A DNA stretch of 64,000 nt from Nocardia paucivorans NBRC 100373 (GCF_000308675.1 NZ_BAGE01000052.1:62001-126000); one strand, 5' to 3'; positions 8,441 to 17,182 are shown, numbered from the stretch's first letter. Notes: generated from the sequence alone by a model not told the origin. A program made the numbers and translations.

Positions 8441-9028
8441 ATGCCCCTGCTGACCATCGGCGACCAGTTCCCCGCCTACGACCTCACCGCGGTGATCGGC
8501 GGTGATCTGTCCAAGATCGACGCTCAGCAGCCGGACGACTACTTCACTCGCGTCACCAGCAACGACCACCCGGGCAAGTGGCGGATCGTGTTCTTCTGGC
8601 CGAAGGACTTCACCTTCGTGTGCCCGACCGAGATCGCCGCTTTCGGCAAGCTGAACGACGAATTCGCCGACCGTGACGCCCAAGTGCTCGGCGTCTCCGT
8701 CGACAACGAGTTCGTCCACTTCCAGTGGCGGGCCCAGCACGAGGACCTGAAGACCCTCCCCTTCCCGATGCTGTCGGACCTGAAGCGCGAACTGGTCACC
8801 GCCACCGGCGTCCTCAATGCCGACGGTGTCGCCGACCGCGCCACCTTCATCGTCGACCCCAACAACGAGATCCAGTTCGTCTCGGTCACCGCGGGTTCGG
8901 TCGGACGCAATGTCGACGAGGTGCTGCGGGTGCTGGACGCCCTGCAGTCCGATGAGCTGTGCGCGTGCAACTGGAAGAAGGGCGACCCGACCATCAACGC
9001 CGCCGAGCTACTGTCCGCAAGCGTCTGA
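8441..9028 (+). CDS. ahpC: alkyl hydroperoxide reductase subunit C (peroxiredoxin)
   Basis: AhpC is a cytosolic 2-Cys peroxiredoxin that reduces organic peroxides, hydrogen peroxide and peroxynitrite. The 195-residue protein has the peroxidatic Cys in DFTFVCPTE near residue 61 and the resolving cysteine pair in DELCACNWKKGD near residue 174, as in actinobacterial AhpC. ATG 8441 is preceded by GAAGGAG with good spacing. ahpD follows after 15 bp, so the two are cotranscribed and AhpD would supply electrons. Because oxyR appears broken, regulation of this gene may be altered. Confidence 0.97.
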   Translation: MPLLTIGDQFPAYDLTAVIGGDLSKIDAQQPDDYFTRVTSNDHPGKWRIVFFWPKDFTFVCPTEIAAFGKLNDEFADRDAQVLGVSVDNEFVHFQWRAQHEDLKTLPFPMLSDLKRELVTATGVLNADGVADRATFIVDPNNEIQFVSVTAGSVGRNVDEVLRVLDALQSDELCACNWKKGDPTINAAELLSASV

Positions 9029-9043
9029 GAACGAAGGTAATTC

Positions 9044-9583
9044 GTGAGTATCGATAATCTGAAGAACTCGCTACCCGAGTATGCCAAGGATCTGAAGCTC
9101 AACCTCTCCTCGCTCGCCCGGACCACCGTGCTGAACGAGCAGCAGCTGTGGGGCACCCTGTTGGCCACCGCCGCCGCCACCCGTTCTGCGACCACCCTGC
9201 GCGAGATCGCGGAAGAGGCCGCCGACATCCTGTCCGCCGAGGCGTACAACGCCGCGCTCGGCGCCGCCTCGATCATGGGTATGAACAATGTGTTCTACCG
9301 GGGCAAGGCGTTCCTGGGCGGCCGCTACGACGATCTGCGGGCCGGTCTGCGCATGCAGATCATCGGCTCCCCGGGCGTCGACAAGGTCGATTTCGAGCTC
9401 TGGTCCTTTGCCGTGTCCTCGATCAACGGCTGTCAGCACTGCCTGGAGGCACACGAGCACACGCTGCGAGAAGCGGGCGTATCGCGTGAGGTGATCTTCG
9501 AGGCGCTGCGCGCGGCGGCGATCGTGGCCGGTGTCGGCCAGGCCGTGCAGGCCAACGAGGCGCTGGAAACCGCTTCGGTCTGA
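9044..9583 (+). CDS. ahpD: alkylhydroperoxidase AhpD
   Basis: AhpD has weak peroxidase activity and in mycobacteria links dihydrolipoamide (DlaT/Lpd) to AhpC. This 179-residue protein is full length and carries the CxxC active site with the proton-relay His in NGCQHCLEAHEHTL (about residues 129-142). The start is GTG 9044, with AACGAAGGTAA just upstream as a modest ribosome site. It is the second gene of the ahpCD operon and is followed by a strong terminator. Confidence 0.96.
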   Translation: MSIDNLKNSLPEYAKDLKLNLSSLARTTVLNEQQLWGTLLATAAATRSATTLREIAEEAADILSAEAYNAALGAASIMGMNNVFYRGKAFLGGRYDDLRAGLRMQIIGSPGVDKVDFELWSFAVSSINGCQHCLEAHEHTLREAGVSREVIFEALRAAAIVAGVGQAVQANEALETASV

Positions 9584-9624
9584 CCTTCGGCCATCCCGCA
9601 CGACGAGTGCGGGCCATATCCGGC

Positions 9625-9680
9625 GACCACCGCGCGGTGCGAACCCGACAACGGGTTTCCACCGCGCGGTGGTCTTTTTT
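9625..9680 (+). terminator. rho-independent terminator of ahpCD
   Basis: A perfect 14-bp inverted repeat (GACCACCGCGCGGT at 9625-9638, its complement at 9661-9674) encloses a smaller AACCCG/CGGGTT stem and is followed by six T residues. It lies 41 bp after the ahpD stop. This is the clearest canonical terminator in the window. Confidence 0.92.
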
Positions 9681-9724
9681 ATCCGAGCCTTCCGCCCCGA
9701 CGACAGATACAGGAAGCGGTCGAG

Positions 9725-10065
9725 GTGTTCACACCTCGGCCACCACTCGACGTCGAAGCGATCTACCAACTCGAACGCGAGATCTTCGAGTTGCGACGTT
9801 CGGCGGCACCACTGATTGCGCCATTATCGACGCCACCCCGGCCCGCATCGCCGTGCGTCAGAACACCGATATGCGCAAGATCTCCGCACCCGTCGCGCTC
9901 GCCGCGGAGCCAACCCTGATCGCCGGCATCTACGGAACGAACTTCGGCCACATGCCCGAACCGAAACAGACCTGGGGTATCCCACCGTTCCGGTCGTCAT
10001 GGTCCTGATCTGCGGTGGACCGGCCGTCCTGTTTCGCCGCAACGGCCGGCTGTGGCCTCCCGACC
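9725..10065 (+). pseudogene. corA: corA magnesium transporter remnant
   Basis: Three pieces of a CorA channel survive in three frames. The first (9725 to about 9815) reads LDVEAIYQLEREIFELRRS, a CorA cytoplasmic-helix signature. A large part of the gene is then missing. The second (about 9834-9977) reads RQNTDMRKISAPVALAAEPT and then AGIYGTNFGHMPE, the first membrane helix and pore entrance. The third (about 9978-10065) reads VMVLICGG and FRRNGRL, the last helix and C-terminal tail. The universal YGMN pore signature has become YGTN. Frameshifts, the internal deletion and the lost Met make function very unlikely. Confidence 0.78.
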
Positions 10066-10083
10066 GGTATCGGGCGAACCGAT

Positions 10084-10707
10084 TCAGCGAGCCGACGACC
10101 CCACGGAGAACACGGTGTCGATGAGGCGGGTGAAGCGGCGGGTGAGTTCGTCGGCCGACTCCTCCGGATGTTCGCGGGCCCATGCCATGATGGCGTCCAC
10201 GATCGCGGTCCAGATACGGGCGAGGGCGTCGATATCGCGGTCGTCGGTATCGCCGAGCGCGTGCAGGAACCGGCGCACACCCGACAGGGCGTGGTCGGCG
10301 ATCCGTTTGCGGTAGGCCCGAACCAGTTCCCCCACGGCACCGGTGTCGGGCGCGGTGGGGTCGTGCACGACGCGCCAGGCGGTGCGATCCGGACCGAGGG
10401 TGTCGAAGATGCCGTGGAGCGCATTGGCCGGCACCGCGAACGGCATTGCCCCACTGTCCATCTCGCGATCCAGCCGCTCGAGCAGCGGCTCGCCCACGTG
10501 GGTCAGGCATTCGGCGTACAGCTGCTCTTTCGAGGGGAAGTGCTGATACACCAGCGCCTTGGAGATGCCTGCCCGGGTCGCGATGGAGAGCATGGATCCT
10601 CCCGCGAAACCGCACTCGGCGAACTCACGCAGGGCCGCGGCCAGGATTTCTTGGCGGCGATCGTCGGAAGGCATGCCCTTGGTTCCCAGACCCGCGGCCG
10701 TTGACAT
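10084..10707 (-). CDS. TetR-family transcriptional regulator
   Basis: This 207-residue regulator has an N-terminal TetR helix-turn-helix (about residues 18-65, with LSIATRAGISKALVYQHFPSKEQL) and a variable ligand-binding C-terminal domain. It is divergent from the sterol-desaturase-family gene at 10788. A perfect palindrome at 10720-10755 lies 12 bp before its start codon, so it very likely represses itself and the desaturase. Start ATG 10707 gives an 11-residue lead before MPSDDRRQEIL; ATG 10674 is an alternative. The ligand is unknown but may be the lipid substrate of the neighbour. Confidence 0.9.
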   Translation of the reverse strand: MSTAAGLGTKGMPSDDRRQEILAAALREFAECGFAGGSMLSIATRAGISKALVYQHFPSKEQLYAECLTHVGEPLLERLDREMDSGAMPFAVPANALHGIFDTLGPDRTAWRVVHDPTAPDTGAVGELVRAYRKRIADHALSGVRRFLHALGDTDDRDIDALARIWTAIVDAIMAWAREHPEESADELTRRFTRLIDTVFSVGSSAR

Positions 10708-10719
10708 GACCTTGAACTT

Positions 10720-10755
10720 ACCCTACGGTCACTTCCACCGAAGTGACCGTAGGGT
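10720..10755. promoter_or_regulatory. TetR operator, perfect 36-bp palindrome
   Basis: The arms ACCCTACGGTCACTTC (10720-10735) and their exact complement (10740-10755) flank a 4-bp CACC centre. It sits between the divergent TetR and desaturase genes. Sixteen matched bases per arm is unusually long for a TetR site and could hold two dimers. Confidence 0.85.
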
Positions 10756-10787
10756 CACATCACACGGGTAGAAGAGGTACGCGGGCC

Positions 10788-11666
10788 ATGTCCCTGTGGG
10801 AGCAGATCAACCAACCGGTGACCTATGCCATCCCGTTCTTCGTGCTGGCCATGGTGCTCGAGATCGCGGCGCTGCGCGGACACGACGACGACCGAACCGG
10901 CTACGAGAAGGTCGATGCGCGCAACAGCCTGATCATGGGCTTGGTATCGGTGTTCATCAGCGGCGCGGCCAAATTCGTGGCGCTCATCGCCTATGGCGTG
11001 CTGTATGTCCACGCACCCTGGCAGCTCGACCCGCGCAACCCGCTGTCGTGGCTCACCGTCATGGTGGGGGTGGACCTGCTCTGGTACCTCTACCACCGGG
11101 TGTCCCACCGCGTGCGACTGGTCTGGGCCGCACATCAGGTCCACCACAACAGTCGGTATTTCAACTACGCGACCGCGCTGCGACAGAAGTGGAATCCCTG
11201 GTTCGAACTGCTGTTCTGGGCGCCTCTCCCCCTGCTGGGGGTGCCCCCGTGGATGGTCTTCACCGCGTGGTCGTTCAACCTGATCTACCAGTTCTGGGTG
11301 CACACCGAAACCATCGGGACCCTGCCGCGCTGGTTCGAGTTCGTGTTCAACACCCCCTCGCATCACCGGGTGCACCATGCCAGCAATCCGGAATACCTGG
11401 ACAAGAACTACGGCGGCATCCTCATCCTCTGGGACCGCATGTTCGGCACCTTCCGAGCCGAAACCTTCCGCCCCACCTACGGACTCACCAAGAACATCGA
11501 CAGCACCGATATCCTCACCCTCCAGTACTACCAATTCGGCGCACTGTGGCGTGACCTGCGCTCCACCCGGCGCGTACGCGATTGGCTCGGCTACACCTTC
11601 GGTCCTCCCGGCTGGCAGCCCGACGACCGGGCGACCCCGACTCCCGCCGTCGGCGAACGACAGTGA
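10788..11666 (+). CDS. sterol desaturase / fatty acid hydroxylase family membrane protein
   Basis: This 292-residue membrane enzyme has the di-iron histidine boxes of the family: HRVSHRVRLVWAAHQVHH in the middle and TPSHHRVHHASN near residue 215. Hydrophobic segments lie at about residues 12-32, 50-75 and 150-180. Members hydroxylate or desaturate sterols and fatty acyl chains with oxygen; the substrate cannot be read from sequence. ATG 10788 is preferred over an upstream frame extension because GAAGAGG (10771-10777) precedes it. It is divergent from a TetR gene and probably repressed by it. Confidence 0.87.
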   Translation: MSLWEQINQPVTYAIPFFVLAMVLEIAALRGHDDDRTGYEKVDARNSLIMGLVSVFISGAAKFVALIAYGVLYVHAPWQLDPRNPLSWLTVMVGVDLLWYLYHRVSHRVRLVWAAHQVHHNSRYFNYATALRQKWNPWFELLFWAPLPLLGVPPWMVFTAWSFNLIYQFWVHTETIGTLPRWFEFVFNTPSHHRVHHASNPEYLDKNYGGILILWDRMFGTFRAETFRPTYGLTKNIDSTDILTLQYYQFGALWRDLRSTRRVRDWLGYTFGPPGWQPDDRATPTPAVGERQ

Positions 11667-11812
11667 GCACCTCGCATCGGTAGCGGGTGATACCCCGGCA
11701 GGTGGGTATACCGCGCACAGGACCGACCGAGCGGATCACCTCACTCCCCACAGGAGCCGAGGCGATCGCACATCACGACGGCCGCGCAGCACGACGACGA
11801 GGAGGAGTCCGA

Positions 11813-12103
11813 ATGACGGGCGGACGTTACAACTACCTGTACCGGCGGGATCCCGAGGAGCTACTCGGCCTCGACGACGAGCTGACCGCCGTGCGCGAGC
11901 GGCTCGCCGAACTGGGCGCGGCGGATGTAGCGACCGAGATCGATGAGATCATCGCCGCGATCGACTCCTATCGCACCCAGGTCGAGCGGCGTATGGACAA
12001 GGTCGCGAGTGTGCTCCGCGCGGTGGAATCCCTGGACTCCGACGCCGGCGACGACAGCGACGTCGAGGAAGCGGTGGCCAGGTATCGGGCGCACGTGGAC
12101 TGA
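11813..12103 (+). CDS. small acidic helical protein, unknown
   Basis: This 96-residue protein is not recognised. It starts MTGGRYNYLYRRDPEELLGL, then forms a long predicted amphipathic helix (about residues 20-75, rich in Glu, Ala and Leu with heptad-like spacing) and ends in an Asp/Glu-rich tail. A coiled-coil dimer is plausible. ATG 11813 is supported by GGAGGAG at 11801-11807. It stands alone between the desaturase gene and a convergent SDR, 146 bp downstream of the former. Confidence 0.7.
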   Translation: MTGGRYNYLYRRDPEELLGLDDELTAVRERLAELGAADVATEIDEIIAAIDSYRTQVERRMDKVASVLRAVESLDSDAGDDSDVEEAVARYRAHVD

Positions 12104-12110
12104 CGCCGCT

Positions 12111-12132
12111 ATACCGCGTGTCCCGGCGGTAT
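12111..12132. terminator. candidate hairpin between convergent genes
   Basis: ATACCGC at 12111-12117 and GCGGTAT at 12126-12132 form a 7-bp stem with an 8-base loop. It lies just after the small acidic protein gene and touches the end of the convergent SDR. It has no T run. Confidence 0.4.
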
Positions 12133-12926
12133 CAGGACCGGTGCGGAAGCGCGGCCGCCATCACCCGGCTCGCGCCGGCCTTCACCGAGTCCGGCAGCAC
12201 ATGCGCGACGGTGGACATCGCCCGGGTGCCCAGCGATCCGCCCACCACCTTCTGTTTGTCCTTCAACAGCGCGTCGACGCCCTGGCGGGCCACCCGCGCG
12301 GGATCCTCTTTGGGTCCGCGACCGACGGGGGTGTGCAGCACCCCGGCGCGGCGGAAGAAATCGGTGTCGGTGGGGCCCGGCATCAATGCGGTGATGTTCA
12401 CCCCGGTTTCGCGGACCTCCGCGCGCAGGGCTTCGGCGAAAGACTGCACGAACGATTTCGAGGCGTGGTACACGGCCTGGCGAGCGCCCGGCATCATCGC
12501 AGCAACCGAGGAGGTGAACAGCAATCCGCCGGCGTCCCGGCGCACCATATCGCCGAGCACCAGTTTGGTCAGATGCACCGTGGAGCGCACATTGAGCGCG
12601 ATGATGTCCAGTTCGTCGTCGAGGTCGGTCTCGGTGAACGCGCCACCGCGTCCCACCCCGGCGTTCAACGCCACGGCGTCGAGCGGACGCTCGTCCTCCG
12701 TCGCAGCCGAATACAGCTGTTCCACCCCTTCCGGGGTGCGCAGGTCCACCTGAACGGCCCGCACCTCGACACCGGGCCGGCGAACCGAATCGGCGGCCTC
12801 CTCGATCGCCGCGTCCTCGGCGGCCATCACCACATCGAAACCACGTTCGACGAAGGCCTCGGCCAGTTCGCGGCCGATGCCGCGCGAAGCGCCCGTAACC
12901 AGGGCGAGTGGGCGTGTGTCGGTCAT
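12132..12926 (-). CDS. short-chain dehydrogenase/reductase
   Basis: This 264-residue cytosolic oxidoreductase is a classical SDR. It has the NAD(P)-binding TGASRGIG at residues 11-18, NAGVG near residue 90, the catalytic Ser in TSSVAA and the YHASK catalytic pair. The substrate is unknown; the closest general type is uncharacterised actinobacterial SDRs acting on lipids or alcohols. It converges on the small acidic protein gene. Confidence 0.9.
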   Translation of the reverse strand: MTDTRPLALVTGASRGIGRELAEAFVERGFDVVMAAEDAAIEEAADSVRRPGVEVRAVQVDLRTPEGVEQLYSAATEDERPLDAVALNAGVGRGGAFTETDLDDELDIIALNVRSTVHLTKLVLGDMVRRDAGGLLFTSSVAAMMPGARQAVYHASKSFVQSFAEALRAEVRETGVNITALMPGPTDTDFFRRAGVLHTPVGRGPKEDPARVARQGVDALLKDKQKVVGGSLGTRAMSTVAHVLPDSVKAGASRVMAAALPHRS

Positions 12927-13039
12927 GTCCCGCGGCTACCCCGGACCGCGCGGGTCATGCCCGGTGTCGGTGTTCTTTCCGATTACGGCCACCGTGATCG
13001 GATTGTCCACCATGAAGCGGGGTCGGGAGGAGAACGCGG

Positions 13040-13640
13040 ACGGTATCTGCCGATACTCGCTGGTGGCGCCATGCGGTGATCTATCAAGTGATCTATCGGA
13101 TCTATATCCGCAGTTTCGCCGACAGCGACGGTGACGCGGTCGGCGCGCCGCCCACCTGGGTGCTCTCCGGTCACGACACCACCCGGCATGTCACCCGGTA
13201 CGGGCGGCCGTGCACCCGGGGAGAGGGATCGCGGCTTCAATCGCCCGAACCCGTCGATCGGGTGTTTGGACTGCGGCGCGCGTGGGCGGCATTGCTACTG
13301 ATGCTCGCGCTGTCCGGCGGGGTCTACCTCTATCGGGGTGAGGAACTCGGTCCGGAAGAGCTCGAAGATCTTCCCGAGGAGGCACTCCAGGACCCCACCT
13401 GGCAGCGTTCCGGGCATACGGTGCGCGGCCGGGACGGCTGTCGTGTGCCGCTACCGTGGCGGGGCACTCGGCCACCGTTCGGGTTCGGGCCCGGCGATAC
13501 GCGCCCCTGGCTACCGCAACCTCGACATTGGGCCTTGCGGACGGTCGAACGCCAAGAGTCGGATCCGAACTCGATGCTCACCCTCTACCGCGCCGCATTA
13601 CACCTGCGCGCCCACCATCCGGCACTCGGCGCGGGCCGTG
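13040..13640 (+). pseudogene. GH13 alpha-glucosidase / alpha-amylase-family remnant
   Basis: The frame read from about 13040 shows both ends of a GH13 enzyme without its middle. RWWRHAVIYQ then IYIRSFADSDGD is the family N-terminus, with a nine-base duplication (VIYQVIYRIYIR). It jumps straight to PTWVLSGHDTTRHVTRYGR, the third-catalytic-region His-Asp, then LLMLALSGGVYLYRGEELG and a C-terminal stretch (RSGHTVRGRDGCRVPLPW). The middle of the barrel, with the nucleophile Asp and acid Glu, is gone. No start codon or ribosome site is evident. The trace is in one frame, so an in-frame deletion is the simplest history. The frame then runs into the convergent FUSC-like gene. Confidence 0.8.
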
Positions 13641-13661
13641 GTCGTGGGCGCCCGCCTCGAT

Positions 13662-14720
13662 TCACGGGGCGTGGCCACTCGGCCGACCACGTTCCCACAC
13701 CCAGCGCCCCGCAAGCCCCACCAACAGGCCGACGACGACACCGATCAGGGTTTCGAGTCCACGCTCGAATACCAGCTCACCCACCGGGGTGGGGGCGCCG
13801 AAGGCGGTCATGAGCAGGGCCAAAGGGGTGACGAAGACCAGCGCGAGGGCATAGTTGCGGCCGACGAACAGCTCCGCCCCCACCTGCAGCACCGTGGCGA
13901 CGAGCACCAACGTCAGATCGGACAGGTCGGGAGCCAGCACCGCGAAGGACAGCCCGAGCCCGATGAAGGTGCCGATCAGTCGGTGCGCGCCGCGCACGAG
14001 TTGACCGGTGATCGTCGGGGCGGCGAGAGGCACGACGGCACCGACCATCGCCCAGTAGGGGCGACCGATATCGCTTGCGGTGGCGATACCGCCCGCGATG
14101 GCGACACCGATACCGGATAGCGCCACCTGCCGCCACACCCCTTCGGTCGACCCTCCGATAGGCGGGTTGGGTTCGGCTATCGACGCCGTCCTGCGCACCC
14201 GGGCCACGAGGGCGCCGGCATTGCCGACCGCCAGGGCGAACAGCGCCGAACCCCCGGCGATGACGGCGGCGACCGGAACGGCGGCGAGGGTGCCCGGAAC
14301 GGCGGCCACCGCCGAGAAGGCGAAAACCGGGAAGAGCGAGCCGGGCGGATGCCAGTTCTGCCGGAACGACAGATAGGTCGTCACGACCGCGACCACAGTG
14401 GTGATCGGAACCGAGAGCCACGACCGGGCCGGGGAGATCGCCACGACCGCGCCCAACACCACCATGACACAGAGGACGGTTCCTGCGGTGGCCTGCAGCA
14501 CCATACGCGGCCGGTCCACTCGCTCCCGCCCGTAGAGCGAGGTGAAGGCGCCGAACACGGCGTAGATCGACCATTCCGGGTGCCCGAGAAGTTGCAGGAG
14601 CAGCAAGGGAACCAGTACCGAGATACCGGCTCGGGCGGCCACTCGATGCGCTCCCGCGTGCGGTCCGATATGCAGAATCTGTTCCAGCACGGTGGGCTGT
14701 TGTTCCGGACCGGTGGTCAA
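13662..14720 (-). CDS. FUSC-like integral membrane protein
   Basis: This 352-residue protein looks like a member of the FUSC family (fusaric acid resistance/aromatic acid exporter type). It has about ten hydrophobic segments in two blocks of similar layout, roughly residues 30-165 and 195-345. The first block includes the typical ARAGISVLVPLLLLQLLG and YAVFGAFTSLYG. Such proteins are thought to export aromatic or amphipathic compounds; the substrate is unknown. The DUF3533-like membrane gene lies 105 bp upstream on the same strand, and the two may form one unit. Confidence 0.75.
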   Translation of the reverse strand: MTTGPEQQPTVLEQILHIGPHAGAHRVAARAGISVLVPLLLLQLLGHPEWSIYAVFGAFTSLYGRERVDRPRMVLQATAGTVLCVMVVLGAVVAISPARSWLSVPITTVVAVVTTYLSFRQNWHPPGSLFPVFAFSAVAAVPGTLAAVPVAAVIAGGSALFALAVGNAGALVARVRRTASIAEPNPPIGGSTEGVWRQVALSGIGVAIAGGIATASDIGRPYWAMVGAVVPLAAPTITGQLVRGAHRLIGTFIGLGLSFAVLAPDLSDLTLVLVATVLQVGAELFVGRNYALALVFVTPLALLMTAFGAPTPVGELVFERGLETLIGVVVGLLVGLAGRWVWERGRPSGHAP

Positions 14721-14825
14721 GACCTCCCCTTCCGGTATGTCGACGACGAGTTCGGGATCTTTCCGGGCGGGCGATATTCCGGGCCGAGAACACTCGGCGA
14801 CCGAGGCCCGTGACCGGTGAATCGG

Positions 14826-16196
14826 TTACGCCACGGTCGGGGCGGGTCGGTTCGGGGTGCGGGTCATACCTTTCCGGTCGTAGAAGGCGGTGACCAGAGC
14901 GCCGAAGATCAGGCCGAAGGCCAGCCCGAACACTGCCATCCAGGTGCCCCGCTCCAGCCCGGAGGCGCCGTGGGCGTTGAAGTAGAGGACAGCGCGCACA
15001 CCGAGGAATATCTGGTGCATGGGCTCGAAGGTGGCGAGCCAGGAAAGGTATCTCGGGGTGGCCTCGATCGGTACCGTCCCACCGGCCGAGGGCAGTCCGA
15101 GAACGACGAACACGATCAGGTTCAGCAGCATGCCCGCCGAGCCGAATGCCGCCAGAACCGACAGGGCGGTAACGCCCACGGCGAGGATGGCCAGGGTGCT
15201 GTAGAGGAACAGGGCCAGTGGGCGATCGACCGGCATGTCGAGGAGCGCGGTGACGCCGAGGAACACCGCCGATACGATCGGCGCGGCCACGGCGAGCGTG
15301 CCCCATTTCATCAGCAGGGTGCGCAGCCGGGACAGCGGGGTGGGCGGGTAGTGCACATACCAGGGGCCGTACTCGGTGGGGGTGAAGCCCAGCGCCGAGT
15401 CCACCATGATGTTGATGATCATCGCACCGGTGAATCCCGCCAATAGTAGAAGCAGGGTGTAGAAGAACGCCGACAAACCGTCGCCGGTGCCGTCCGGCAG
15501 CGGCCGATACGGGTCGATGACCACCTCGATGGGTTTTTCCAGTGCCAGCCGACTCGCTCCGGACAACTGGGGGGCCGACGCGCCGGGCGTGGAGTCGAGT
15601 TGGGCCCGGACGGTCTCGGTGAGCTGCCGTCCGACCTCGGCATTGACCTGCTCCATGGCCTGATCGGCGATGCGCAGCATGATCTGGGTGGCGTAGGTGC
15701 CGGTGCGGGGATTGGTCTGCACGGTGATGACGGGTCGACTCACTTCACCGGGGACCACACTGGCGGTACCGAGTATCGCCAGGCGCTTGGTCAGGTCGCT
15801 CGGAATGATGATGGCGCCGTAGATATCACCGTTTCGCTGCATATTCTGCGCTTCGGTGATCCCCACCACCCGGAGATCGATCTTGTCCGCGGGAATTTTC
15901 GTCATGAGCGCTTCGGTGATCTGATCACCGATATCGAGCTGCCGATCGCCGAGTTTGTCCCCCTCGTCCCGATTCACCAGCGCGATCGGGAAATCGTGCA
16001 GGTTGTCCTCGGGACGTACCACATAACCGAGGTATGTCGTGGCCAGTAACGCCATCAACAGGGTGACCACCGCGACGGGTGAAAGCCAGGAACGAATCCG
16101 AAGCCGCCGCCTGGTCGCGGCGTGGTCGCGGCCGGAGTCGGCGGTGCCGGTCTCGGCTGCCGGGCCCGACGCGGACTCGGGTTCCTTCGTTCCCAT
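14826..16196 (-). CDS. DUF3533/YhgE-Pip-like ABC-2-type membrane protein
   Basis: This 456-residue protein has a cytoplasmic N-terminus, one membrane helix at about residues 38-60, a roughly 180-residue outside domain (PIALVNRDEGDKLG is typical of YhgE/Pip-like proteins), then about six C-terminal helices. This matches the DUF3533/SNG1 type within the ABC-2 permease clan. In relatives such proteins act in export or cell-envelope stress. GAGGAG ends six bases before ATG 16196. The FUSC-like gene downstream suggests joint export of an amphipathic compound. Confidence 0.75.
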   Translation of the reverse strand: MGTKEPESASGPAAETGTADSGRDHAATRRRLRIRSWLSPVAVVTLLMALLATTYLGYVVRPEDNLHDFPIALVNRDEGDKLGDRQLDIGDQITEALMTKIPADKIDLRVVGITEAQNMQRNGDIYGAIIIPSDLTKRLAILGTASVVPGEVSRPVITVQTNPRTGTYATQIMLRIADQAMEQVNAEVGRQLTETVRAQLDSTPGASAPQLSGASRLALEKPIEVVIDPYRPLPDGTGDGLSAFFYTLLLLLAGFTGAMIINIMVDSALGFTPTEYGPWYVHYPPTPLSRLRTLLMKWGTLAVAAPIVSAVFLGVTALLDMPVDRPLALFLYSTLAILAVGVTALSVLAAFGSAGMLLNLIVFVVLGLPSAGGTVPIEATPRYLSWLATFEPMHQIFLGVRAVLYFNAHGASGLERGTWMAVFGLAFGLIFGALVTAFYDRKGMTRTPNRPAPTVA

Positions 16197-16510
16197 ATAT
16201 CACTCCTCGTGGTCGGCCGGTCGGTGGTTCGACGCTCGTGCCCCGGTACCGACCGCATTCTCGGGCATCGATATCGGTACGTTCTCGAATCACAGTCCGA
16301 GGGGCGAACCGAACGCAATTCTCGAATACCACATGTGACCACTGGCACTACCGACACCGGATCCGACGGGCCGTGACGGACGAAACAGCGCACCCAGGGG
16401 CAACGGTCCGGCTTTCGAGGTCGCGGTCCATTCGCGATTTCACGGTACCGACCGTCGACGCGGGAAACCGATCCGGGTTTCCCCCGCCGGCGTCCGGGCA
16501 ACCGGCCACC
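16197..16510. other. intergenic region between divergent genes
   Basis: No convincing gene was found in these 314 bp. It must hold the promoter of the DUF3533-like gene (ribosome site near 16203-16208 on the minus strand) and probably that of the small protein at 16511. No clear palindrome was seen. Confidence 0.5.
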
Positions 16511-16813
16511 ATGAACGCCGACAAAACGACTCCCGGGACATCCACCTCGACACCGATGCAACCCGGTGCGCACTCCCGCGCCCTCGTCACGGAGGAAGAT
16601 CTGCGGCGCTTGCTGACCGCCGACGAGCCGAACGCGCGCCTCGTCCTCGAAGAGGGACGGATACGACTCGAAGGTTCCACTGCCGAACCCGAAGGGATGC
16701 TCGTCATCTCACGCACCGATCTCCTGGCCCGGATCGGTGACGCCCCCGACCCCACGGCCCTGACCGAGCAGGCCACCGAACTGGACAACGAAATCCGTCT
16801 CATGGGCGCGTGA
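16511..16813 (+). CDS. small hypothetical protein
   Basis: This 100-residue protein is not recognised. It has a Thr/Ser/Pro-rich, probably disordered N-terminus (about residues 1-25), then a compact region with LVTEEDLRRLLTADEPNARL and a strand pair ending LVISRTDLLARIG. It has no signal peptide or membrane segment. ATG 16511 was chosen as the first codon of the protein-like part; it lacks a strong ribosome site, so start and reality are less certain than for its neighbours. Confidence 0.5.
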   Translation: MNADKTTPGTSTSTPMQPGAHSRALVTEEDLRRLLTADEPNARLVLEEGRIRLEGSTAEPEGMLVISRTDLLARIGDAPDPTALTEQATELDNEIRLMGA

Positions 16814-17182
16814 CGAATCGGAGATCCGGCCTTCCGATCGAACACCGCGCTCGCCGACGGAACGCCCGCCGATCCGTTCGGGCTTCCAACTCTCGGTCGA
16901 GCACGTCACCGGGGGTGCCCACGTTTGTTCGGCAGCCCGACGGGTAGTGACCACGGTGGAGTCGAACCGCTTTTTCGCGGCCGACCGGATACAGGCGCAC
17001 CACGCATTCGGCGGCGGGCCGGGTAGAGCCCGGCCGACTCGGGCGGCACGGATCCCGCTCGACAACCGAGAGAACATCGGGCCGGCTCACCACGACCGAC
17101 CGACTCGATATCTGTCATTCCCGGTGTCGGATCACCTATCCGCGTGCACACCTGTATGCGGCACGAAGCGAGGAGGAAGAAC
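16814..17182. other. intergenic region, nothing recognised
   Basis: These 369 bp hold no supportable gene. The last 30 bp carry the ribosome site of the PRC-barrel gene (GGAGGAAGA just before ATG 17183). Confidence 0.5.

Noticed and set aside
11813..12103. Toxin-antitoxin component
   Set aside because: Small and helical, but no partner gene, DNA-binding motif or toxin motif lies beside it.
12877..13134. Plus-strand frame overlapping the SDR start and GH13 remnant
   Set aside because: No family resemblance. The GH13 trace in the neighbouring frame explains the region.
13777..15306. 509-codon minus-strand frame across the FUSC-like and DUF3533-like genes
   Set aside because: It overlaps both genes in another frame and is low-complexity Arg/Gly/Arg-Pro sequence; the hydrophobic proteins in the alternative frame are clearly the real ones.
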